A DNA stretch of 27,114 nucleotides from the IMG/VR virus record IMGVR_UViG_3300049491_000481, positions 1-27,114 of that record, one strand, 5' to 3'. The DNA is from a virus. The notes under the pieces are model-generated. The model was not told where the DNA came from and did no database searches. It was given only the letters and a program-made list of their open reading frames with translations. Position 1 is the stretch's first letter. Each line of letters starts with the position of its first letter. A program made the position numbers and the translations under genes. This document shows positions 16,990 through 22,564 of this stretch, one piece after another.

Positions 16990-17535
16990 TTACGACAGCA
17001 CAAGATAGCGCTGCTTCAAGTCAGCATCGCCAGCAAGCACCTTATTCAAAGCCTGGGAATAGGTTGTCTTGCCGGTAGTGTCGGCTTCAACCAGTGCCTT
17101 GGCCTTATGGTCAACTTCGTCAGCAGCGTTGGCGAACTTCTCATTCTTATTCTCGCCATCACCCTTTTCAGAAGTGTCCACAACTTTGCCGGAAGCCGCA
17201 AGGAATTCCTTGAACATGACGGCCATGGACTTCTCATCCTTGCCAAACATGATCTTGGTGTCCTTGCTGGACAGGGCGGCAAGAGCGAAGTCGCGCTGCT
17301 TCGGCAGCAACTTGCCCTCTTTGATAGCCGCGTCAACAAGCGCGACTGCTTCCACCTGAGCTGCCGCCGCTTTGACGGTTTCGAGCTCAGTCACGAGGCC
17401 GTCCTTGGCTTTGGTGACGACATCCAACTTCGTAGTCAGATCGGTCACCTGCGCCGTGAACTTGGCTTCGTTGTCGGAAACAGCCTTTGTCACCGCAGCA
17501 GCAATCAGGCTATCAACCTGTTCCTGCGTAAACAT
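16990..17535 (-). CDS. Possible separate scaffold protein from an internal start
   Basis: Inside the protease gene an in-frame ATG at 17535 (MFTQEQVDSLIAAAVTKAV) lies exactly at the boundary between protease and scaffold parts and would give a 181-residue scaffold. An AAGGA lies about 10 bases upstream, within GAAAAGGAAACTAAAGGC. Lambda (Nu3 within C) and Mu (Z within I) make their scaffold from such nested starts, so this is a reasoned parallel. No direct evidence of use exists in the sequence beyond the ribosome-site-like string and the domain boundary. Confidence 0.55.
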   Translation of the reverse strand: MFTQEQVDSLIAAAVTKAVSDNEAKFTAQVTDLTTKLDVVTKAKDGLVTELETVKAAAAQVEAVALVDAAIKEGKLLPKQRDFALAALSSKDTKIMFGKDEKSMAVMFKEFLAASGKVVDTSEKGDGENKNEKFANAADEVDHKAKALVEADTTGKTTYSQALNKVLAGDADLKQRYLVLS

Positions 17536-18060
17536 GCCTTTAGTTTCCTTTTCGGTCGTCAGCTCAGTCGGCTTGATTGCCGCAGAGAACTGATGTATTG
17601 GGCCAGATTTAAAGAGAGCATTTGCAAGGCCAGCCAAATCCTTGACTGCCGGCATTTCTACTCCCAGAAGTGATACTGCCGAAAGCACGCGGTTGAATTT
17701 CTTCCCCTTGTGCTCGATCCCGGCATCCCAGTACACTTCCGCGCTCACATTGTGGTAACGGCCTTGACGTATAAGGTCAATGAGCGCCTCAGGGACATTT
17801 GCGATATCAGCGAACAACTTTCCACCAATACGCCACACCTTCTCGATCCAACCAAGCGCCGGAATGCCATCCTTCTGGCCAAACCATTTCTGGGCATCCG
17901 TATGTCCGAGCTTGAGGTGCGGTTTGACAATGTTACTGCCATTCAATTCATTGAAGGCGGTAACCATATCGTCAAGGTCTGCTTCGGTAATGTTAATCTT
18001 GCCGGACATAGCATTATGCTGACCAGCACCGAAGATTTCTAGGTTGGAGATACTCGGCAT
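16990..18060 (-). CDS. Capsid maturation protease with C-terminal scaffold (Mu gpI-type)
   Basis: 356 residues from the ATG at 18060. The N-terminal half is a Mu gpI-like serine protease that matures the procapsid: the catalytic histidine is in PHLKLGHTDAQ (His53), followed by ALGWIEKVWRIGGKLFADI. The likely nucleophile serine is in YHNVSAEVYWD (Ser106), and SAVSLLGVEMPAV follows. From about residue 176 the sequence becomes a charged coiled coil (VTDLTTKLDVVTKAKDGLVT) typical of an internal scaffold, ending in an acidic/lysine-rich segment. A GTG at 18069 is in frame, but the ATG is preceded by AGGTG at the right spacing. It precedes decoration and major capsid genes in standard order. Confidence 0.88.
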   Translation of the reverse strand: MPSISNLEIFGAGQHNAMSGKINITEADLDDMVTAFNELNGSNIVKPHLKLGHTDAQKWFGQKDGIPALGWIEKVWRIGGKLFADIANVPEALIDLIRQGRYHNVSAEVYWDAGIEHKGKKFNRVLSAVSLLGVEMPAVKDLAGLANALFKSGPIHQFSAAIKPTELTTEKETKGMFTQEQVDSLIAAAVTKAVSDNEAKFTAQVTDLTTKLDVVTKAKDGLVTELETVKAAAAQVEAVALVDAAIKEGKLLPKQRDFALAALSSKDTKIMFGKDEKSMAVMFKEFLAASGKVVDTSEKGDGENKNEKFANAADEVDHKAKALVEADTTGKTTYSQALNKVLAGDADLKQRYLVLS

Positions 18061-18106
18061 GATTGACACCTATAAGTGATTTTATTTTGTACGTAAAGCC
18101 CAATGT

Positions 18107-18775
18107 TCAAGGTGGCGACATGTGGCAGGTCGCGCACAATGAGAATGGCTTGATCTGGAGTGAACCGGGGTCATCCCAGACAGTACCAACGACGCCTTTG
18201 TTCTCGGCATCGAGACAGCAGGTTGTGATTTTGCCGTCCTGTAGGACAACGCCCCACCCGGATCGAAGATACTCGCACACCAACTTGGGCGCCGACACGT
18301 ACCAGTTCGGAACCTGCCCGGCCCAATCGAAAGCCCCGGTCACAAACTGATCATTCAGGTATAGAAGAATGCCATACTTCTTGGCGATCTGAACTGCTTT
18401 GCCTGCCATCTCAGGCCTATGCAGCGAGATCATAACTCCAACGTTCAACTTCTGGCACTCTGCCGCTATCTCCTCGGTGAATGTCGGAAGGCCATTGGTC
18501 GAGAAAACGATTGGCATATTCGCATTCAAGGCACGGGCAGCCCTCAGCATGTCCAGGAACTGAGGATGCATGGTTGATTCGCCAATGCCTGTAAACGATA
18601 GCTCTCTTTGATACCCTACTTCCAGAAAGAATTTCACCCACGATAGTGCCTTCTCGAATGTCTCCCATTTCATATCCTCCTTTGGGCGCTGCATCTTTGG
18701 GTGCGGGCAATACTGGCACCGAAGATTACAGCGCGTGGTTACTTCAATCTGCTTGATCTGCACAATATGCGTCAC
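18107..18775 (-). CDS. Radical SAM enzyme with SPASM/twitch-like C-terminus
   Basis: 222 residues. The radical SAM cluster motif is TTRCNLRCQYCPHP (Cys16, Cys20, Cys23, a C-x3-C-x2-C), which binds a 4Fe-4S cluster and cleaves S-adenosylmethionine. A GGE-like SAM contact is FTGIGEST (63-66), and FSTNG follows at 91-95. The C-terminus has Cys167, then GKITTCCLD (Cys186, Cys187) and CATC (Cys214, Cys217), a pattern like a twitch or short SPASM domain holding an auxiliary cluster. Such enzymes often modify peptides or sugars. The start is a GTG overlapping the previous stop as GTGA, with AAAGGTGAT upstream. It lies in the virion operon between the spanin pair and the head protease. The substrate is unknown; unlike QueE, it has an auxiliary-cluster-like tail. 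Confidence 0.9.
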   Translation of the reverse strand: MTHIVQIKQIEVTTRCNLRCQYCPHPKMQRPKEDMKWETFEKALSWVKFFLEVGYQRELSFTGIGESTMHPQFLDMLRAARALNANMPIVFSTNGLPTFTEEIAAECQKLNVGVMISLHRPEMAGKAVQIAKKYGILLYLNDQFVTGAFDWAGQVPNWYVSAPKLVCEYLRSGWGVVLQDGKITTCCLDAENKGVVGTVWDDPGSLQIKPFSLCATCHMSPP

Positions 18776-19017
18776 TGCATCACCTTTCCAGGCGCCAGAG
18801 TGATCACAGGTTGCTGTGTAGTCAGATATTGCTCATACTGAAGGTATATGGCTTCAACCTCCTCAACAACTTCAATGAAGGTGTCTGGGTCGCGGAATAC
18901 TATGCGGGTGCCGAACAACCTTAATTCATTCATGATCCTTGGCATCATGAATTGGATTGTCACCAGGTTTACGCAAACTGGTTGCTGCGTATGTATCTCA
19001 ATTAGTTTTATGATCAT
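18772..19017 (-). CDS. Small FlbD-like protein coupled to the radical SAM gene
   Basis: 81 residues from the ATG at 19017 (MIIKLIEIHTQQPVCVNLVT). The order of short strands then a helix (TRIVFRDPDTFIEVVEEVEA) recalls small FlbD-like proteins that are common in phages and have no settled function there. An in-frame ATG at 19032 would add five residues (MGYTA); the ATG at 19017 has GGGG about 9 bases upstream. It overlaps the lipoprotein gene by 20 bases at its start and the radical SAM gene by 4 at its end, so it is co-translated with both. It could be a partner of the radical SAM enzyme, but nothing in the sequence proves that. Confidence 0.65.
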   Translation of the reverse strand: MIIKLIEIHTQQPVCVNLVTIQFMMPRIMNELRLFGTRIVFRDPDTFIEVVEEVEAIYLQYEQYLTTQQPVITLAPGKVMQ

Positions 19018-19225
19018 TGCAGTGTACCCCATAGGCTTTCTTCAGATCGCGGAGTGCCCTCTTACGATCCTTTCCTAATGCGGCCAATTCCGCATCAGTG
19101 AACTTGGTCAACATCCTCTCGTAACCAATCGTGTTGATTTGGTCACAGAAGTCACTTACAACTACCTGCTGCTTGCAACCAGCAAGTAGCAGACTAGCTA
19201 CGAAGATCAGTATCAACTTGTTCAT
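18998..19225 (-). CDS. Small lipoprotein, putative o-spanin (Rz1-like)
   Basis: 75 residues with a clear lipoprotein signal: MNKLILIFVASLLLAGC, with lipobox LLAGC and the lipid-attachment Cys17. The mature part is short (SDFCDQINTIGYERM, then a charged helix KDRKRALRDLKKAYG and a late cysteine). Small phage lipoproteins with an FCD motif and a C-terminal cysteine occur in lysis regions. The gene overlaps, in another frame, the preceding gene for a short protein with an N-terminal membrane helix, which is the arrangement of Rz/Rz1 spanins that fuse inner and outer membranes at lysis. An outer-membrane location is inferred. Confidence 0.68.
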   Translation of the reverse strand: MNKLILIFVASLLLAGCKQQVVVSDFCDQINTIGYERMLTKFTDAELAALGKDRKRALRDLKKAYGVHCNDHKTN

Positions 19226-19388
19226 CAGTCACGTTCTCCTTTACTATATCACGAGTAATCGAGAGGCGGGAATTCAGTTCAGCCAACTCCTTGGCTATCT
19301 GAGCCTTCTCTCCATCCTTCATGCTGATCTTCGTAGTGATGAAGCCAATAAGCCGGATGAGCGCTAGGATTGCTGCTACCCAATTCAT
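19194..19388 (-). CDS. Small N-terminal-anchored coiled-coil protein, putative i-spanin (Rz-like)
   Basis: 64 residues: an N-terminal hydrophobic segment (NWVAAILALIRLIGFITTKI) followed by a charged amphipathic helix (EKAQIAKELAELNSRLSITR) and an acidic tail. This is the topology of an inner-membrane spanin, although it is very short for one; Rz proteins are usually over 100 residues. The gene overlaps the lipoprotein gene by 32 bases and overlaps the previous stop as ATGA. A strong AAGGAGGTT leader lies upstream of the ATG at 19388. Alternatively it is a small holin-like or anti-holin protein. No endolysin gene is visible in this window. Confidence 0.6.
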   Translation of the reverse strand: MNWVAAILALIRLIGFITTKISMKDGEKAQIAKELAELNSRLSITRDIVKENVTDEQVDTDLRS

Positions 19389-20413
19389 AGTGGGAACCTC
19401 CTTGAGGATACGCCAGGATAGTTTCTATTCAATTTCGGATATGTCCGCGTCAGCCCGCCGCCACCAGAACTGACAACGCCAAGGGCAATTGTTGCTGAGA
19501 ATGCTGAATTGATAATTGATGATTCATCAATTCTTAGTCCAATTGCAGCCGTTGCCGACTCAGAGCCTTGGAATGTCGCAGACAGGCCAGTGTCCATGAT
19601 GGATGCGCTTGCTGAGAATGATCCAGACAGCTTTGCATCCATAAGCACTTGGCCGCTGGATAGAGTGTACACTGCGGCAGTTGCTGACATTGAAGTAGAT
19701 GAACGAGCATCCTTGGCAACATATTTGTATTCATAAAATGGACATATGAAGCAAGCACCATCAGTTGATACAGCCTGCATTGTCGGGCCAAACGATTGGT
19801 TAGAGCCATCCGCGGTGACAACCTTATATTGGCTAATCTGTTCCTGACCAGATGTTGTCGTTCCAATTCCAACCGACTGCGCTGTTGACCAACTACCATC
19901 CAGTGTATCTGAGTCGCCAGTCCTTGTTCCATTATACTCGCGCCCGAATATGCCAATTACAAGGTGCCCAGCCTGAACCACTGAAGCAGCAGTTAGCGTG
20001 CTGTTAGTTCCAGTAGTAACTTGCGGAATGACATGAACAAGTGTATAGCCACTTGTTGGAACAATCTCCCAAAGAGTAACGACGCCAGCCACTATGTTCG
20101 GGCTAAAGTTCATTGTGATGCTGTCGCCGGTCGTCAGTGTTCCAACATCTTGCTCTGTATAATATATGCGCGTTACAGTGCCAGCATTCGCAGCGCCAGG
20201 GTCAAGAAGGGCGCTTCTTGAAGAAATGTAAGTATTGCCTTTAGTATCGCTTATGCTGGAAAATGGATCAGCACCATTAGTGCCGCTATTGTCGTATGTG
20301 AATGCAACCCAAGCCCTACTTCCTGCTGCAAAGTTTCCAGAAGGAGCAATGGAATATGATGCCGCAGAGGCATTCTGCGTATTGGTCCCCCTGGCTGTTA
20401 CTGAAATTGCCAT
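19385..20413 (-). CDS. Virion-associated beta-rich protein (putative fibre/appendage)
   Basis: 342 residues, beginning MAISVTARGTNTQNASAAS. It is serine-, threonine-, alanine- and glycine-rich with alternating strand patterns (AAGSRAWVAFTYDNSGTNG, GDSITMNFSPNIVAGVVTLW, GHLVIGIFGREYNGTRTGDS). The last 120 residues contain repeats of small residues (SATAAVYTLSSG, SGSFSASASIMDTG, SAFSATIALGV) and end in a basic, proline/tyrosine tail TRTYPKLNRNYPG. This composition is typical of phage surface or fibre proteins. It is the last of the host-contact cassette and overlaps its neighbours by 1 and 4 bases. No enzyme motif, signal peptide or membrane helix is visible. The exact place in the particle is unknown. 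Confidence 0.7.
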   Translation of the reverse strand: MAISVTARGTNTQNASAASYSIAPSGNFAAGSRAWVAFTYDNSGTNGADPFSSISDTKGNTYISSRSALLDPGAANAGTVTRIYYTEQDVGTLTTGDSITMNFSPNIVAGVVTLWEIVPTSGYTLVHVIPQVTTGTNSTLTAASVVQAGHLVIGIFGREYNGTRTGDSDTLDGSWSTAQSVGIGTTTSGQEQISQYKVVTADGSNQSFGPTMQAVSTDGACFICPFYEYKYVAKDARSSTSMSATAAVYTLSSGQVLMDAKLSGSFSASASIMDTGLSATFQGSESATAAIGLRIDESSIINSAFSATIALGVVSSGGGGLTRTYPKLNRNYPGVSSRRFPL

Positions 20414-20826
20414 CAGTCAAACCCCATTGAGATTGAACCGGGGTTGAATATGAGAATTTCATTTGAATTGACGTTCACGAGGCTCCTGATGCTGAATGCC
20501 CCTATAAAGCTTGCTGATCCAACATCTGTGTTAGCATCAAACATCAGAAATGAGTCAAGTTGCATGCTTCCTGAGAATGTTGGGATGGATGGGTTGGTAA
20601 TTTGAAGTGTTGCCGCAAACCATTTGAGCCCGCCACTCGCTGGAAGAAAGTCTCCAGATATCACCTTGAACAGGCCAGCACTGTTTACGTGATTTGCTGT
20701 ATAGCTATTGACATTGGAAGAGTCGGCATAGCCAGTCTGATACCAAAGGGTATTTGGGCGCGTGTAGCTTGCTCCACCAATAAAGTGGTCAAGCAACTTG
20801 TTCTTGATGCCAATGGACAGAGGCAT
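20413..20826 (-). CDS. Putative tail fibre-family protein, paralogue 2
   Basis: 137 residues from the ATG at 20826 (MPLSIGIKNKLLDHFIGGAS); the frame continues further upstream, but that part only shadows the previous gene. The NKLLDHFIGGASY opening matches the adjacent gene's NKMLDHLFGGATY, and both have the same length, so this is a tandem, diverged copy. The family occurs widely in phages and is often annotated as tail fibre protein. This copy has lost the usual 'wG' segment and ends NEILIFNPGSISMGFD. It starts two bases after the previous stop and ends as TGATG into the next gene. Its ribosome site is weak, so coupling is likely. Confidence 0.75.
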   Translation of the reverse strand: MPLSIGIKNKLLDHFIGGASYTRPNTLWYQTGYADSSNVNSYTANHVNSAGLFKVISGDFLPASGGLKWFAATLQITNPSIPTFSGSMQLDSFLMFDANTDVGSASFIGAFSIRSLVNVNSNEILIFNPGSISMGFD

Positions 20827-20828
20827 GA

Positions 20829-21242
20829 TCAGTCCAACTGTAGAGTTAGCGAGCCCACACCAATAATCGGCGCATCGCCGCTGATGATATTGCGGGCGGT
20901 CGCTATCGATCCGACACCGACGAACGCTCCAAGGCCGGTTGAGGTTGGGTTGTCCCAAACCGTTACCCATCCAACTAAGCCCCACGATCCCGAAGCGGTC
21001 GGGAACGCAATAGTGCTGACGTTACGCTTGACGCCGCCAGATGCGGCATTAAAGTTGTTCGAGCTATTGACGACTGCAACGCGGGAGTAATTGCTGCCTG
21101 ATGGCTCAGCAAGCCCAGCCGCAGTGTCAAGAGGATCGGCAGTGCTCAGACCAATCCAAAGCGTAGCAACCTGAGAATAGGTGGCTCCACCGAACAAGTG
21201 GTCAAGCATCTTGTTTTCATAATTGTCAGAGAAGCCAACCAT
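20829..21242 (-). CDS. Putative tail fibre-family protein, paralogue 1
   Basis: 137 residues. It begins MVGFSDNYENKMLDHLFGGA and follows a widespread phage pattern: TLWIGLSTADPLDTAAGLAE, then PSGSNYSRVAV, FNAASGGVKRN, IAFPTASGSWGLVGWVTVWD, and a terminal ISGDAPIIGVGSLTLQLD. Members are usually annotated as tail fibre or virion proteins; their fold is compact and beta-rich. The leader AAGAGGTGAATT before the ATG is a strong ribosome site. The next gene is its diverged copy. A difference in receptor or glycan contact between the copies is possible but not shown. Confidence is good for the family and moderate for the role. Confidence 0.8.
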   Translation of the reverse strand: MVGFSDNYENKMLDHLFGGATYSQVATLWIGLSTADPLDTAAGLAEPSGSNYSRVAVVNSSNNFNAASGGVKRNVSTIAFPTASGSWGLVGWVTVWDNPTSTGLGAFVGVGSIATARNIISGDAPIIGVGSLTLQLD

Positions 21243-21252
21243 AATTCACCTC

Positions 21253-21423
21253 TTAGGATTTGACGTCGCGGACGCCAAGTTCAGCCTTAAGTGTCCTCTT
21301 TGACCGCCGCGTGGTTGCTGCGGCAAGATTGACACTGTCTGTGACGGCTTTGTTGATCCTTGCACCATTAAGCACGATCTTGGAAGCCATTTGATTTACT
21401 GCACCATTCGGATCAGTAGCCAT
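21253..21423 (-). CDS. Small basic protein of unknown function
   Basis: 56 residues: MATDPNGAVNQMASKIVLNG, then ARINKAVTDSVNLAAATTRR and a basic end SKRTLKAELGVRDVKS. The start is supported by a TAATG overlap with the previous stop and by an AAGGTGA upstream. It ends 10 bases before the next ATG and fills an otherwise unexplained gap in a gene-dense block. The sequence is helical and basic at the C-terminus, without signal or membrane segment. I do not recognise it. Its place among fibre genes suggests a small virion or fibre-assembly component. Confidence 0.7.
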   Translation of the reverse strand: MATDPNGAVNQMASKIVLNGARINKAVTDSVNLAAATTRRSKRTLKAELGVRDVKS

Positions 21424-21695
21424 TAGAATGTCACCTTACTTGCTGTTACAAACAGCGCATCAATTTGCGCTGACGACAACTTCAATGCAGCGCCCAAACC
21501 CAGCAGGGTAGGAGAGTCACGATGAAGTTCAGTCGCATATTCCCAAGCAATTGCTGTTGCTGGGGATGCCGCAGCTGCAGAGTTCACTGCCGCCAAAAGA
21601 CCTGCATTCGACAAGGCAACCCGAGCCTGGGCCATGGATACAACCAAAGGCTTTGATGCATTGCGTTCCCTAATTTCATCCATACCATACGGCAT
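21423..21695 (-). CDS. Small helical protein, tail-fibre-associated family
   Basis: 90 residues: MPYGMDEIRERNASKPLVVS followed by a conserved-looking helical part (QARVALSNAGLLAAVNSAA, AIAWEYATELHRDSPTLLGL, LKLSSAQIDALFVTASKV). The 'R-ALxxAGLL ... IAWEYAtexxRDSP ... LxLsxaQiDaLF' pattern recurs at the end of tail-region proteins in many phages, especially of alphaproteobacteria, and has no assigned function. Here it is a free-standing gene linked by TAATG overlaps at both ends. A chaperone or adaptor for the fibre protein encoded just upstream is plausible, from position only. Confidence 0.72.
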   Translation of the reverse strand: MPYGMDEIRERNASKPLVVSMAQARVALSNAGLLAAVNSAAAASPATAIAWEYATELHRDSPTLLGLGAALKLSSAQIDALFVTASKVTF

Positions 21696-22564
21696 TATAC
21701 TGCTTGACCTCCAGATGCTGTAGTACCAGACACATTGCCTGGTGGTGTATTTGTCTTGGTCAACACCGAGTTGGTGTTAACATCATACTGCTTCCCGGTG
21801 AATGTCCCGCTATGCGAATTCTCCCGGTACAGCCCGTAAGACAACTCTCCAAGGAACATGAACGAATCATTCATAGCGAGCGGGCTATTGGTAGTCATAG
21901 CATTCAAAAATATCCAGACATATCCAAAAGTGCTGCAAATGACAAAGTTGTCTATTGCTGATACACTCAAGGCAAGGACTGGATTTCCATAAATCTCAAC
22001 ACGGCCACCATATCCCATATCTACAATAGCATAGAATGTGCCGGTGTACTTCATTGCCTGAGCTGTGAAGCCATTAATATAGTCTCCGCCAGCGGAAACC
22101 ATATTGTTGTAGTAGCAGTTAATTGCTGCAGCATTACCACTCGTGCCATGAATGGTGATATAGTTCAAGTAGACCGTTGACTGGCCGCCACTATTTGCAG
22201 TAAGATATATGCAGCCATTATCATTTTCAACAATTCGACACGCTGCGACGTTTGACCGGTTGCCTTGGATGAGGATTGATCCACTGAACTTTCCAACAGA
22301 GTCATCAGAGAATATCCCTTCATAGTCACCATCTGCGAGATTAAGTACAACTGTATAGCCAGACGGGTCAACATTTACAGCAAGCCATAGGTAAGCATAC
22401 TGAAGTGTCTTGAAAGGCTTTACTGCCGTACCGTCCCCGGAGGTATCACTTCCAGTTGTTGAGACATAAAATTGAGCATTCGCAGTGCATATGCGCTTTG
22501 TTGCATTGCGCGACCGGAAGTCGTCAATTAAGTCTTCAAGGCTGGTGCGCCGGATAAGGGTCAT
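21695..22564 (-). CDS. Right-handed beta-helix tail fibre/spike-like protein
   Basis: 289 residues. After a short N-terminal part (MTLIRRTSLEDLIDDFRSRN) it has the typical start of a parallel beta-helix: AQFYVSTTGSDTSGDGTAVK, PFKTLQYAYLWLA and YTVVLNLADGDYEG. Rungs of the type GSILIQGNRSN, CIYLTANSG and TVYLNYITIHGTSGN follow. The C-terminus (GTFTGKQYDVNTNSVLTKTN, GTTASGGQAV) resembles the trimerisation ends of phage fibres. Such proteins bind or cut host surface sugars; no catalytic residues can be assigned by eye. It overlaps the portal stop as ATGA, unusual because fibre genes normally sit with the tail genes. Confidence 0.78.
   Translation of the reverse strand: MTLIRRTSLEDLIDDFRSRNATKRICTANAQFYVSTTGSDTSGDGTAVKPFKTLQYAYLWLAVNVDPSGYTVVLNLADGDYEGIFSDDSVGKFSGSILIQGNRSNVAACRIVENDNGCIYLTANSGGQSTVYLNYITIHGTSGNAAAINCYYNNMVSAGGDYINGFTAQAMKYTGTFYAIVDMGYGGRVEIYGNPVLALSVSAIDNFVICSTFGYVWIFLNAMTTNSPLAMNDSFMFLGELSYGLYRENSHSGTFTGKQYDVNTNSVLTKTNTPPGNVSGTTASGGQAV

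Noticed and set aside
17107-17673. 188-codon plus-strand open frame
   Set aside because: It lies wholly antisense to the convincing protease/scaffold gene and its product has no recognisable features.
20827-20985. Upstream extension of the second fibre paralogue
   Set aside because: The extra 53 residues only read the preceding paralogue in another frame; the ATG at 20826 gives the same length and opening as that paralogue.
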